This document shows positions 55,347 to 64,000 of a stretch of 64,000 nucleotides of DNA, piece by piece. The stretch spans positions 1-64,000 of the forward strand of contig VAWY01000122.1 in NCBI GenBank assembly GCA_005888335.1. The letters run 5' to 3'. The translations under genes and the position numbers were made by a program. Positions within the stretch are counted from its first letter, which is position 1. Each line of letters begins with the position of its first letter. A model generated the notes under the pieces. The model did no database searches, was not told the DNA's origin, and saw only the letters and a program-made list of their open reading frames with translations. This DNA is from Actinomycetota bacterium. GTDB taxonomy: Bacteria > Actinomycetota > Thermoleophilia > Solirubrobacterales > Solirubrobacteraceae.

Positions 55347-56450
55347 TCAGGCCAACACGAAATAGTCTCTGTGCACCGCCTCGGCACTCGCCCGCGGCAG
55401 CACCTCGCGCGCCTGCGCGCTCTTCATCCCCATCACCCGCCGCAGCTCGATCGCCGAGTAGTTGACGATCCCCTTGCCGATGGTCGCCCCGCCGCCGGCC
55501 TCGGCGATGTCGACCGCGTCGCCCGCGTCGAAGCGGCCCTGCACTTCGACGACGCCGACCGGCAGCAGCGACGTGCCGCCCTCGCGCAGCGCCCGCGCGG
55601 CCCCCGCGTCGACCGCGAGCCTTCCGTGCGACGGCTTGGCGTACTTCAGCCACAGCTTGAAGCTCGAGTAGCGCCGCTCCGCCCGCGGCGCGAAGCGCGT
55701 GCCCTCCTGCCCCGACCCGGTGAGGATCGCCTCGAGCGCCCCCGGCCGCCGCCCGTTGCCGACCACGGTGCGGATGCCTGCGGCCGTCGCCATCTCGGCG
55801 GCGACGACCTTCGAGCGCATCCCGCCCGAGCCCAGCGGCCCGGTCGCGTGCCCGATCGACAGCGCCTCGAGCGCCTCGAAGTCCTCGACCTCGCGCACGA
55901 GCTCGGCGCCGGCGTCCAGCCGCGGATCGGCCGTGTAGAGCCCGTCGGTGTCGGTGAGCAGCACGAGCAGGTCGGCGGCGATCAGGATCGCCACCTGCGC
56001 GGCGAGGAAGTCGTTGTCGCCGAACGAGATCTCGTCCGTCGTCGTCGTGTCGTTCTCGTTGATCACCGGCACGACGCCCCAATCGAGCAGCTTGCGCAGC
56101 GTCTGGCGCGCGTTGAGGTAGTGCAGCCGCGCGCTCATGTCGAAGAACGTCAGCAGCACCTGCGCCGTGCGCACGCGCCGCTCGAGCAGCAACTCGTCGT
56201 AGACGCGGTACAGCTTGCCCTGGCCCACCGCGCTGGCCGCCTGGAGCTCCTCGATCGCCGTCGGCCGCGCCGGCAGCCCCATCACGCGCATCCCGAGCGC
56301 GATCGCGGCCGACGTGACGACGATGACCTCCTCCCCGTCGCGCCGCAGGCCCGCCACCGCGTCGGACACCCGCTCGAGCACGTCCATGCGGAGCTCCCCG
56401 CCGTCGTCGGCGACGATCGAGGACCCGAGCTTCAAGACCACACGGCGCAT
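55347..56450 (-). CDS. proB: Glutamate 5-kinase
   Basis: First enzyme of proline synthesis, feedback-inhibited by proline. 367 residues: amino-acid kinase domain (VVLKLGSSIVADD, VTSAAIALG, VVPVINENDTTTTDEISFGDND, ATGPLGSGGMRSKVVAA) and a C-terminal PUA domain (LLPVGVVEVQGRFDAGDAVDI, GKGIVNYSA). ATG at 56450 chosen at the start of the kinase fold. Obg ends 14 bases before it. Confidence 0.95.
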   Translation of the reverse strand: MRRVVLKLGSSIVADDGGELRMDVLERVSDAVAGLRRDGEEVIVVTSAAIALGMRVMGLPARPTAIEELQAASAVGQGKLYRVYDELLLERRVRTAQVLLTFFDMSARLHYLNARQTLRKLLDWGVVPVINENDTTTTDEISFGDNDFLAAQVAILIAADLLVLLTDTDGLYTADPRLDAGAELVREVEDFEALEALSIGHATGPLGSGGMRSKVVAAEMATAAGIRTVVGNGRRPGALEAILTGSGQEGTRFAPRAERRYSSFKLWLKYAKPSHGRLAVDAGAARALREGGTSLLPVGVVEVQGRFDAGDAVDIAEAGGGATIGKGIVNYSAIELRRVMGMKSAQAREVLPRASAEAVHRDYFVLA

Positions 56451-56464
56451 CGCAGCGGCGCAGC

Positions 56465-57760
56465 CTACGTCCCGGGATGCAGCTCGAAGACCACCCCGCC
56501 GATCTCCACGTCGTCGCCCGGCTCGAAGCCGGCCTCCTCGAGCGCCCGCACCACGCCGATCCGCACCAGCGTGCCCTCGACGTGGGCGAGCGCCTCGTCG
56601 TTGTCGAGGTCGTAGCGGGCGACGAGGCGGTCGATCCCCCGCCCCACCACGCGGAACGCGCCCTCCCCCGCCCGCTCGACGCGAAAGCCGCGCTCGGCCG
56701 CCGGGCGGAAGGTCATGTGCTCGGCGAGGCCGCCAACGTCCTCCTCGGCGACCGCCGGCGCCGGCAGCTCCCCCGCACCGGCGAACAGCTCGCGCACGAG
56801 CTCGTCGAGGCCCTGGCCGGTCGCGCTCGACGTCAGCACCACCGGCACCTCGTCGCCGAGCCGCTCGCTCCACTGCGCCCGTGCCGCCTCCGCCTCCTCG
56901 GGCGCCATCAGGTCGGCCTTCGACAGCGCGAGCACCCGCGGCAGGCGCGCCAGCCGCTCGTCGTGCGCCGCCAGCTCCTCCTCGATCGTGCGCCAGTTCT
57001 CGACGGGATCGGAGCCGTCGATCGGTACCAGCTCGAGCACGTGGACGAGCAGCCGCGTCCGCTCGACGTGCGCGAGGAACTCGTTGCCCAGCCCCGCCCC
57101 GTGTGACGCGCCCTCGATCAGTCCCGGGATGTCGGCGACGACCAGCTGGCGCCCGTCGCGCTCCACGACGCCCAGGACCGGCTCGATCGTCGTGAACGGG
57201 TAGTCGGCGACCTTCGGCTCGGCGCGCGTCAGCCGCCGCAGCAGCGACGACTTGCCCGCGTTGGGCAGCCCGACGAGCCCCGCGTCGGCGAGCAGCTTCA
57301 GCCGCAGCTGGAGCCAGCCCTCCTCGCCGGACAGGCCCTTCTCGGCGAACCGCGGCGCCTGGCGCGTCGCGTGGGCGAACTGCTTGTTGCCGCGCCCGCC
57401 CGCGCCGCCCCGCGCGACCACGACGCGCTGTCCGGGCCGGACGAGGTCGCAGACGAGCCCGCCCTCATCCGCCGTCACCACGGTGCCCGGCGGCACCCGC
57501 AGCTCGAGCGTCTCCCCCGCCGCCCCGTGACGTAGCGCGCCCTGGCCGTGACCGCCGCGGCGCGCCTTGTAGTGCGCCTTGCGCTTGTACGACTGCAGAT
57601 CGCGCATCGACGGGTCGCAGACGAGCACGACGTCGCCGCCGCGACCGCCGTCGCCGCCGTCGGGCCCGCCGCGCGGCACGTGGGCCTCACGCCGGAAGCT
57701 CATCGCCCCGTCGCCCCCGCCGCCGCCCTGCACATAGATTCGCGCCTCGTCGTACAGCAT
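56465..57760 (-). CDS. obg: Obg/CgtA GTPase
   Basis: Ribosome assembly and stress GTPase, 431 residues. Gly-rich Obg fold (YVQGGGGGDGAMSFRREAHV, GGPDGGDGGRGGDVVLV, ARGGAGGRGNKQFA), G domain (GLPNAGKSSLLRRLT, DIPGLIEGA, LSKAD), and a C-terminal OCT domain (FRVERAGEGAFRVVGRGIDR, GDDVEIGGVVFELHPGT). The OCT domain is found in many Gram-positive Obg proteins. ATG at 57760; divergent SDR starts 28 bases away. Confidence 0.96.
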   Translation of the reverse strand: MLYDEARIYVQGGGGGDGAMSFRREAHVPRGGPDGGDGGRGGDVVLVCDPSMRDLQSYKRKAHYKARRGGHGQGALRHGAAGETLELRVPPGTVVTADEGGLVCDLVRPGQRVVVARGGAGGRGNKQFAHATRQAPRFAEKGLSGEEGWLQLRLKLLADAGLVGLPNAGKSSLLRRLTRAEPKVADYPFTTIEPVLGVVERDGRQLVVADIPGLIEGASHGAGLGNEFLAHVERTRLLVHVLELVPIDGSDPVENWRTIEEELAAHDERLARLPRVLALSKADLMAPEEAEAARAQWSERLGDEVPVVLTSSATGQGLDELVRELFAGAGELPAPAVAEEDVGGLAEHMTFRPAAERGFRVERAGEGAFRVVGRGIDRLVARYDLDNDEALAHVEGTLVRIGVVRALEEAGFEPGDDVEIGGVVFELHPGT

Positions 57761-57787
57761 CCGCAGCGAAATCTAGGAGCCCGTCCC

Positions 57788-58489
57788 ATGGCCGACCGCC
57801 CCGTCATGCTGATCACCGGCGCCTCGACCGGCATCGGCGCCGCGACCGCGCGCCACGCCGCGCGGGACGGCTTCCGCGTCGCGCTGGCCGCCCGGTCGGC
57901 CGACCGGCTCGAGGCGCTCTCGCGCGAGCTCAACCAGGATGGCGACGCCATCGCGGTGTCCACGGACGTCACGGACTTCGCGGCCCAGGAGGCGCTGGTC
58001 GTCCGCACGCTGGAGGCGTTCGGCCGCCTCGACGTCGCCTTCGCCAACGCCGGCTTCGGCGCGACGCGCGGCTTCCTCGAGGAGACGCCGGAGCAGTGGC
58101 GCGAGATGGTCCTGACGAACGTCCTCGGCGCCGCCTACACGATCCGCGCGACGCTGCCTGCCCTGCGCGAGACGGCCGAGCAGGGCCACGTCCTGCTGAC
58201 CAGCTCGGTCGCCGGTCGCCGCGTCCTCCCCGGCAGCCTCTACAGCGCCACCAAGCACGCCGTCACAGCGATGGCCGAGGCGCTGCGCCAGGAGCTGCGC
58301 AACGCCGGCGACCGTATCCGCGTGACCTGCATCGAGCCCGGCATGGTCGACACGCCGTTCTTCTCGCAGCGGCCCGAGAACGCGCTCCAGCCCGACGACA
58401 TCGCGCGCGCGGTGCTCTACGCCGTGCAGCAGCCGCCGCACGTCGACGTCAACGAGGTGCTGATCCGGCCTACGAGTCAGCCGGGGTGA
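57788..58489 (+). CDS. Short-chain dehydrogenase
   Basis: 233-residue SDR with TGASTGIG cofactor loop, [20 protein letters not shown], catalytic Ser in LTSSVAGRR and Tyr/Lys in [19 protein letters not shown]. Pattern fits clavulanate-dehydrogenase-like/YdfG NADP enzymes ([10 protein letters not shown]). Substrate unknown. ATG at 57788 with AGGAG ten bases ahead. Inserted against the flow of the obg-rpmA operon; its end overlaps rpmA by 20 bases. Confidence 0.84.
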   Translation: MADRPVMLITGASTGIGAATARHAARDGFRVALAARSADRLEALSRELNQDGDAIAVSTDVTDFAAQEALVVRTLEAFGRLDVAFANAGFGATRGFLEETPEQWREMVLTNVLGAAYTIRATLPALRETAEQGHVLLTSSVAGRRVLPGSLYSATKHAVTAMAEALRQELRNAGDRIRVTCIEPGMVDTPFFSQRPENALQPDDIARAVLYAVQQPPHVDVNEVLIRPTSQPG

Positions 58490-58727
58490 CCGACACGACG
58501 CGCCCGCGCCGCCCGGTCGCGAACTGCACGGTGCCCGCGGCGCGGGCGTACAGCGTGTCGTCCTTGCCGATCCCGACGCCGTCCCCGGGATGGAATTTCG
58601 TCCCGCGCTGGCGCACGATGATCTCGCCGCCGGTCACCGTCTGGCCGGCGAACACCTTGACGCCGAGGCGCTTGGCCTGGCTGTCGCGGCCGTTGCGCGA
58701 GGAGCCGAGCCCCTTCTTATGAGCCAT
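58470..58727 (-). CDS. rpmA: 50S ribosomal protein L27
   Basis: 85-residue protein at the peptidyl-transferase centre; starts [20 protein letters not shown], no N-terminal cleavage extension of the Staphylococcus type. Its ATG lies inside the end of rplU (11-base overlap), so translation is coupled. The usual partner obg is interrupted by an antisense SDR gene. Confidence 0.97.
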   Translation of the reverse strand: MAHKKGLGSSRNGRDSQAKRLGVKVFAGQTVTGGEIIVRQRGTKFHPGDGVGIGKDDTLYARAAGTVQFATGRRGRVVSVTPADS

Positions 58728-59031
58728 TGCTGATCTCCGTGATCTCGATGCGCGTCAGCGACTGCCGGTGCCCGGTGCGCCGCCGGTAGCCCCGCTTGGG
58801 CTTGAACTTGAACACGCGCAGCTTCTTCCCGCGCTCGTGGCCGACCACGCGCGCCTGGACGCGCACCTTCTTGAGCGCGTCGGCGTCGAAGACCGCGTCG
58901 TCGGAGCGGAACAGGATGGGCTCGAGGTCGAGCGTGTCGCCCTCGGCGGCGTCGAGCTTCTCGACCAGCAGCGACTGCCCGGGCTCGACCCGGTACTGCT
59001 TGCCGCCGGTCTTGACGATCGCGTATGCCAT
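58717..59031 (-). CDS. rplU: 50S ribosomal protein L21
   Basis: 104-residue L21 with [20 protein letters not shown] and the C-terminal [20 protein letters not shown] that binds 23S rRNA. ATG at 59031, two bases after the stop of the RNase G gene, so these are surely co-transcribed. Overlaps rpmA. Confidence 0.97.
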   Translation of the reverse strand: MAYAIVKTGGKQYRVEPGQSLLVEKLDAAEGDTLDLEPILFRSDDAVFDADALKKVRVQARVVGHERGKKLRVFKFKPKRGYRRRTGHRQSLTRIEITEISNGS

Positions 59032-59033
59032 GT

Positions 59034-60857
59034 CTACTCGGAGGAGGGGGTGGTCTCGGCCGTGGCGCGCGAACGCCGGCGGCCGCCACGACGGCCCCGG
59101 CGCTTGGCCTTCGATGGTAGCGCTTCGGGAGGCTCGCTCACCTGCGGCTCGGCGTCGACCAGCGACGCCGTCGCCACCGTGCGGCCGACGTCCTCGATGC
59201 GCACCAGCTGCTTGGTGCCGACGTACGGGAAGCCGCCGGTCACCGCGACGATGTACGAGTCGATCTTGGCGACCGCGTCGTCCACGTTGTACATGTGGGG
59301 CTCGACGATGTGCACGAGCACCTCGTCGCCCGGGCGGAACGGCACCGCGCGCTCCTCGACCTCCTCGCGGGTCCCGGCCACGACGACGTCGAGGTAGTCG
59401 AGCGGCAGCCCCTCGGAGCCCTCGAAGTAGTACAGCCGCCCGGTCTCGGCCTCGAGCGCGCGCAGCACCGCCGCGGCGTTGGAGGTGAACTGGGCGGCGA
59501 CGCGCGGGTTCATCCGCAGCAGCACCGCCTCGCCGTCGACCTCGAGCTCGCGCAGTTGGCGCTCGAACTCGATCGCCGTCGTCTCCTCGGACTTGATGAC
59601 GCCCTCGCCGTCGCAGGTCGGGCACGGCCGGGTCATGATCTCGCGCACGCCCTCGGTGACGTTCTGGCGCGTCATCTCGACCAGCCCGAGCTTGGAGATC
59701 TCGGCGGTGAAGGTCTTGGTGCGGTCCTCGTCGAGCGACTTGCGCAGCGTCTTGAGCACGGCCTCGCGATTGCGCGCACGGGCCATGTCGATGAAGTCGA
59801 TGACGATGATTCCGCCGATGTCGCGCAGGCGCAGCTGGTTGACGACCTCCTCCGCGGCCTCGAGGTTCGTCTTCGTGATCGTGTCCTCCAGGCGCGCCTG
59901 TTTGCCGCGGCCGACGAACGAGCCCGAGTTGACGTCGATGACCGTCAGCGCCTCGGCGTAGTCGATCATCAGGTAACCGCCGCTGGGCAGGTCGACGCGC
60001 CGCGACAGCGTCCCCGCGATCGCGTCCTCGACGCCGAACTTCTCGAACAGCGGCTCCTTGTCCGTGTAGAGCTCGACGCGCTCGACGAGCTCGGGTGCGG
60101 TGCGCGAGAAGAACGACACCAGGCGGTGGTGCTGCTTTTCGTCGTCGACCAGCGCGCGCTCGAAGTCGGCCGAGAAGATGTCGCGCACGACGCGCACCGA
60201 AAGGTCGGCCTCCTGGAAGACGAGCGACGGCGCCGGCGACTCCTTGACGCGCTTCTGCAGCACCTCGTGCAGCTTGAACAGGTACTGCAGCTCGCGCTCG
60301 AAGTCCGCGCGCTTGGCGCCGTGCGCGGCGGTGCGGATGATCGCGCCGCCGCCGCGCAGGTCCAGCGCCTTGGCCTCCTTGCGGAGGCGGTCGCGCTCCT
60401 TGTCGTCGAGGCGCTTGGAGACGCCGACGCCCTCGCCGGTCGGCGCGTAGACCATGTAGCGCCCGGCGATGGTGAGCTCCATCGACAGCCGAGCGCCCTT
60501 GGTCTTCAGGGGGTCCTTGACGACCTGCACGACGATCTCCTGCCCGGGCTTGAGCAGGTCGGTGATCTTCGAGCCGGCGTCCTTGCCGCGGCCGCGCCGC
60601 GGCGTGTCGACGCCGGGCAGCACGATCTCGTCGACGTGCAGGAAGCCGTTCTTGTCGAGGCCGATGTCGACGAACGCGGCTTCCAGGCCGGGCAGGACGT
60701 TGTCGACACGGCCCTTGTAGATGTTGCCGACGATCGATCGGGCCCCGCGGCGTTCGAGATAGAGCTCGGCGACGCGCGGCTTGCGGCGGCCGACCGACTC
60801 CAGGAGCGCGACGCGGGTCTCTCCGCGATCGACGGTGACGAGCACTTGCTTCTTCAC
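59034..60857 (-). CDS. rng: Ribonuclease E/G family endoribonuclease
   Basis: 607-residue single-strand-specific RNA endonuclease for rRNA maturation and mRNA decay. S1 domain inserted early (SIVGNIYKGRVDNVLPGLEA), catalytic Asp pairs in VIDVNSGSFVGRG and IVIDFIDMARARN, zinc-link Cys in CPTCDGEG (dimerisation), then a TRAM-like C-terminal domain (PGDEVLVHIVEPHMYNVDDA) and a short basic Arg-rich tail. No long degradosome scaffold is present. GTG start at 60857. Upstream of rplU-rpmA, the widespread order. Confidence 0.94.
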   Translation of the reverse strand: MKKQVLVTVDRGETRVALLESVGRRKPRVAELYLERRGARSIVGNIYKGRVDNVLPGLEAAFVDIGLDKNGFLHVDEIVLPGVDTPRRGRGKDAGSKITDLLKPGQEIVVQVVKDPLKTKGARLSMELTIAGRYMVYAPTGEGVGVSKRLDDKERDRLRKEAKALDLRGGGAIIRTAAHGAKRADFERELQYLFKLHEVLQKRVKESPAPSLVFQEADLSVRVVRDIFSADFERALVDDEKQHHRLVSFFSRTAPELVERVELYTDKEPLFEKFGVEDAIAGTLSRRVDLPSGGYLMIDYAEALTVIDVNSGSFVGRGKQARLEDTITKTNLEAAEEVVNQLRLRDIGGIIVIDFIDMARARNREAVLKTLRKSLDEDRTKTFTAEISKLGLVEMTRQNVTEGVREIMTRPCPTCDGEGVIKSEETTAIEFERQLRELEVDGEAVLLRMNPRVAAQFTSNAAAVLRALEAETGRLYYFEGSEGLPLDYLDVVVAGTREEVEERAVPFRPGDEVLVHIVEPHMYNVDDAVAKIDSYIVAVTGGFPYVGTKQLVRIEDVGRTVATASLVDAEPQVSEPPEALPSKAKRRGRRGGRRRSRATAETTPSSE

Positions 60858-60879
60858 GAAATGGTGTTCTTTCTTGGAT

Positions 60880-62073
60880 CTAGAGGCGAGGCCCGAAGCT
60901 CTTGTGCGCGCTCGCGGCGCGCCCCTGCGCGTGGATCGACTGCAGGAGGCCGAGGGCTAGGAGAGTGGTCAGCACCGACGAGCCGCCGTAGCTCATGAGC
61001 GGCAGCGGGATGCCGGTGATGGGCATGATCCCGAGGGTCATGCCCACGTTGACGAAGACCTGGAAGAGCAGCATGCCGACGACACCGCCGGCGACCAGCG
61101 CTCCGAACAGGTTCTTCGCGACGGTGAGGACGCGCAGCGCCCGCCAGATGAGCAGGGCGTAGAGCGAGAGGACGAGCGCGGCGCCGACGAACCCGAAGCG
61201 CTCACCCACCACGGCGAAGATGAAGTCCGTGTGGTGCTCGGGAAGGAAGTTGCCCTTGGTCTGTGTCGCGTTGCGCTCGCCTCGCCCCGTCTTCTGGCCG
61301 GCGCCGATGGCGATCTTCGACTGCAGCTGCTGGTAGCCCTGCTTCTGCGGGTTGTCCGTCGGGTTGAGGAACGCGGTGAGGCGGTCCACCTGGTAGGGCT
61401 TGAGCACCTGCACGCCCGCCGCCGGCGCGCCGACGAGCACGAGCGTGAGGGCCACGGCGCCGAGCGCGAACAGGCCGGCGAAGTGGCGCCACGACGTGCC
61501 GGCCACGAACAGGACGGCGAGCGCGATGACGATGTAGACGAGGCCCGAGCCGAGGTCGGGCTGGGCGATCACGAAGAACGCGGGCACGAGCGCGAGCAGC
61601 ATCACCAGCGCCGTGGTCTCGCGCTGGCCGATGTTGCGCGAGCGCTCGACGACCACCGCGGCCAGGGTGATGACCAGCAGCACCTTGCCCAGCTCGGAGG
61701 CCTGGAAGGAGAAGAACGGCAGCTGGATCGCGCGCTGCGCGCCCTTCGCCGTCGCGCCCAGCGCGAGGACCGCCAGGATCGACGTGATCAGCAGCCCGTA
61801 GATGCCGTAGCGCAGCTCGCGCAGCCGCGAGTAGTCGATCCGCCACAGGATGGCCACCAGGACGAACCCGACCGCGAAGTACACGCCCTGGCGGGTGACG
61901 TAGTAGTCGGGCGCCCCGGGGATGTCCTCGCGCGTGGCGCCCTTGAGCACGACCAGCGAGCACGCCGCCAGGCCCAGCGTCGCCAGCAGCAGCAGCGGGT
62001 CGAAGAACAGCAGCGTGCTGCGCGGCGCGGTGCCGGCCGGGGCCTTGGGGTCCTGGATGGGCGTCGTGTTCAC
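60880..62073 (-). CDS. rodA: Rod shape-determining glycosyltransferase RodA
   Basis: SEDS-family peptidoglycan polymerase, 397 residues, about 10 membrane helices. Key segments: PFFSFQASELGKVLLVITLA, VIAQPDLGSGLVYIVIALAV, QQLQSKIAIGAGQKTGRGER, FLPEHHTDFIFAVVGERFGF and GITGIPLPLMSYGGSS type end (PITGIPLPLMSYGGSSV), with the catalytic Asp in the fourth extracellular loop (HTDFIFAV). GTG at 62073 overlaps the mrdA TGA (GTGA). Confidence 0.95.
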   Translation of the reverse strand: MNTTPIQDPKAPAGTAPRSTLLFFDPLLLLATLGLAACSLVVLKGATREDIPGAPDYYVTRQGVYFAVGFVLVAILWRIDYSRLRELRYGIYGLLITSILAVLALGATAKGAQRAIQLPFFSFQASELGKVLLVITLAAVVVERSRNIGQRETTALVMLLALVPAFFVIAQPDLGSGLVYIVIALAVLFVAGTSWRHFAGLFALGAVALTLVLVGAPAAGVQVLKPYQVDRLTAFLNPTDNPQKQGYQQLQSKIAIGAGQKTGRGERNATQTKGNFLPEHHTDFIFAVVGERFGFVGAALVLSLYALLIWRALRVLTVAKNLFGALVAGGVVGMLLFQVFVNVGMTLGIMPITGIPLPLMSYGGSSVLTTLLALGLLQSIHAQGRAASAHKSFGPRL

Positions 62074-63995
62074 TGGGTGCGCGACTTGCCGGCGATGAAC
62101 TTGGACTTGACGCCGAACCACTTCGACAGGATCAGGCGCGCGGCCGGGGCGGCCGCCTCGGCGCCGAACCCGCCGCCCTCGATCGTCACCGCGACGACGA
62201 TCGGGCGCGTGCGGTTGGGGACGTAGCAGACGTACCAGGACTGGTCTCGCTGGCCGGCGGGGCGCTGGGCGGTGCCGGTCTTGCCGAACACCGGCAGGCG
62301 GGCCTGGGGCCAGCCGGCGAAGACGTCAGCCGAGGTGCCTCCCGGTGCGCTGGCCGCGGCATGCAAGCCCGACATGATGGCGTTCCGGAAGGCCGGAGGG
62401 ATCCTGACTCGGCGCGACGCCGGCGGATCGATCTCCTGGATGAGGCGGCCCTCGCCGTCGTCGACCTCGAGCCCGAGGTGCGGGCGCACCACCTTGCCGC
62501 CGTTGGTGATCGTCGAGTACGCGACGGCCATCTGCAGGGGCGAGGCGAGCAGGTCACCCTGGCCGATCGACAGGTTGACGTTGTCGCCGGTCGACCAGGC
62601 CCGCATGTCGGAGATGCCGCAGGACGGCACGTGCCTCTTGTGCTCGCAGCGCAGCTCGGCGCGCCCCATCCGCGCCCGCCAGGCGCGGTCGGGCACGTTG
62701 CCGCGCGCCTCCTCGGGCACGTCGATGCCGGTCTTGCGGCCGAGCCCGAGCTTGCGCGCCCAGCGCTGCAGCGGCTCGCCCTTGATCGGGTCCAGGTCGC
62801 GGCCGACGGTGTAGAAGTACACGTCGGAGGAGACCTGGATCGCGCGCGACAGCGCCACCGCGCCGTGCCCCACGTTGCCCGGGCTGCAGAAGCGCGTCAG
62901 GCCGACGGTCAGGCAGCCGCCGTCGTTGATCACCGTGAACGGCGTGATCACGCCCGCGCTCAGCCCCGCCACCGCCGTGATCGGCTTGAACGTCGAGCCC
63001 GTCGGATAGGCGCCGGCGATCGCGCGGTTGAACAGCGGCGCCCCTGTCGCCTTGGAAGTCAGCGCGCGGTACGTCGACTGCAGCAGCGGCTTGGCGAACA
63101 CGGTCGGGTTGAAGCTGGGTACCGAGCCGAGCGCGAGGACCTGGCCGTTGCGCGGGTCGAGCGCCACGAAGCCGCCCGGGTTGCCGTGGCCGGCGCGCGC
63201 CAGCGCGAGCTGGCCGGCCTGCTGGAGGCCGAGGTCGAGCGACAGCTTGAGGCTGCGGCCGGGCAGCGGCTCGCGCCGGCGCAGGAAGCCGCGCGACTTG
63301 CCCAGCGAGTTGATCGACAGCAGCGTCGCGCCGTCGCGCCCGCGCAGGTAGCGGTCGTACTCCCACTCCAGTCCGGCCTGGCCGACGACCGCCTGCGGGT
63401 GCACGCCCTTGTAGCGCTCCTGCTTGAGCTCCGTGCGGGTGATCCGCCCGACGTAGCCGAGCAGCTGCGCGGCCAGCGGTCCGTACGGGTAGCGGCGCAG
63501 GAAGACCGGCTCGACCGTCACGCCGGGGAAGCGCGGCTGGCGCTCCTTGATGTAGTTCATCGCGGAGAGCGAGACGTCCTGCTTGACCATCACGTTCGCG
63601 TAGGGCAGCGCCTTGCGCTGCTCGATGACCGTTTGCTGGATCTCGCGCGGCGACATCTCCAGCACGCCGCCCAGCCGGCGGTACAGGCGCCGGCGCGGCG
63701 CGCCCGCGGCCGGCAGCCTCGCCGGCTCGATCTGGACGGTGTTGGCCATCCGGTTGCGCACGATCGGGCGCCCGTAGCGGTCGACGATGTCGCCGCGCGG
63801 CGCCTGGATGCGCACCTCGCGCACCTGGTTCTCGTTGGCCTGGACGACGTACTGGTCGCCGGAGAGGACCTCCAGGTACCAGAGCCGGAAGAACACGATG
63901 GCGAAGAGCACGAGCGCGAGCCCGCCGAGCACGGCGACGCGCAGCGCCATCGAAGGGCTGATCGGGGGGCGGCGCTCCTCGGGCAGCTGGATCAC
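62070..63995 (-). CDS. mrdA: Penicillin-binding protein 2
   Basis: Elongation-specific transpeptidase partner of RodA, 641 residues. Membrane anchor at about 17-38, dimerisation domain with RGDIVDRYGRPIVRN, transpeptidase domain with active Ser334 (PTGSTFKP), SSD and KTGTAQ. The GTG at 63995 fits the family start and again forms GTGA with a possible upstream stop codon at 63994-63992, whose gene would lie beyond the right edge. The run rng-rodA-mrdA matches the usual mreC/mreD-mrdA-rodA cluster. Confidence 0.93.
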   Translation of the reverse strand: MIQLPEERRPPISPSMALRVAVLGGLALVLFAIVFFRLWYLEVLSGDQYVVQANENQVREVRIQAPRGDIVDRYGRPIVRNRMANTVQIEPARLPAAGAPRRRLYRRLGGVLEMSPREIQQTVIEQRKALPYANVMVKQDVSLSAMNYIKERQPRFPGVTVEPVFLRRYPYGPLAAQLLGYVGRITRTELKQERYKGVHPQAVVGQAGLEWEYDRYLRGRDGATLLSINSLGKSRGFLRRREPLPGRSLKLSLDLGLQQAGQLALARAGHGNPGGFVALDPRNGQVLALGSVPSFNPTVFAKPLLQSTYRALTSKATGAPLFNRAIAGAYPTGSTFKPITAVAGLSAGVITPFTVINDGGCLTVGLTRFCSPGNVGHGAVALSRAIQVSSDVYFYTVGRDLDPIKGEPLQRWARKLGLGRKTGIDVPEEARGNVPDRAWRARMGRAELRCEHKRHVPSCGISDMRAWSTGDNVNLSIGQGDLLASPLQMAVAYSTITNGGKVVRPHLGLEVDDGEGRLIQEIDPPASRRVRIPPAFRNAIMSGLHAAASAPGGTSADVFAGWPQARLPVFGKTGTAQRPAGQRDQSWYVCYVPNRTRPIVVAVTIEGGGFGAEAAAPAARLILSKWFGVKSKFIAGKSRTQ

Positions 63996-64000
63996 GACAG

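Overview
The window is about 72% G+C, gene-dense, rich in GTG starts and full of 4-base stop/start overlaps. Gene content points to an actinobacterium: HadA/HadB-type MaoC dehydratases, a DUF4188 protein, HrcA-DnaJ, a class III-like PHA synthase and very Arg/Ala-rich proteins. The gene orders leuS-comEA-comEC-holA-rpsT-murJ-lepA and rsfS-nadD-proA-proB-obg-rpmA-rplU-rng-rodA-mrdA suggest a deep-branching lineage such as Solirubrobacterales/Thermoleophilia. That placement is inference from gene content; no rRNA gene is present.

Layout. 1-11.1 kb: phoH (cut by the left edge)/yqeY, a secreted NlpC/P60 peptidase, a type II NADH dehydrogenase, a coupled run of a phytoene-desaturase-like oxidoreductase, a PHP phosphatase and prmA, then DUF2461, a Tat-exported dienelactone hydrolase, and ppa-hrcA-dnaJ. 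11.2-26.1 kb: an acetate/polyhydroxybutyrate island holding an acetate transporter (satP), phaB, phaC, a PhaE/PhaR-like subunit, a second PhaC-like hydrolase, 3-hydroxybutyrate dehydrogenase, phaA, two acetyl-CoA synthetases, a GNAT/acyl-CoA-synthetase fusion coupled to an AcuC-type deacetylase, a phasin-like protein and a small protein with an internal duplication. Together they could import acetate, activate it, store it as polymer, mobilise it, and control the synthetases by reversible lysine acetylation.

26.1-38.8 kb: DUF4188, FHA and MaoC genes, galactokinase preceded by a 168-base imperfect palindrome, SDR, YjbQ, MscL with a zinc-ribbon tail, a 1,224-residue secreted Asp-box propeller protein, lepA, a degenerate GGDEF protein and murJ. 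38.8-50.6 kb: rpsT, holA, comEC, a lone GroES-like gene, an orphan gltD, comEA, a LOG-like protein, yihY and leuS. comEC and comEA share a near-identical 56-base upstream block at the same distance from their start codons, which looks like a competence promoter. 50.6-52.9 kb: an alpha/beta hydrolase, a coiled-coil protein, and a homing-endonuclease-like gene whose open frame runs through an intact tRNA-Ala(GGC). 52.9-64 kb: ribosome silencing, NAD and proline biosynthesis, Obg, L27/L21, RNase G, RodA and PBP2 (right edge).

Strongest leads for something new: the 168-base palindrome whose transition-type mismatches are all G-U pairs on one strand, the shared comEA/comEC promoter block, and the acetate-PHB island with built-in acetylation control.
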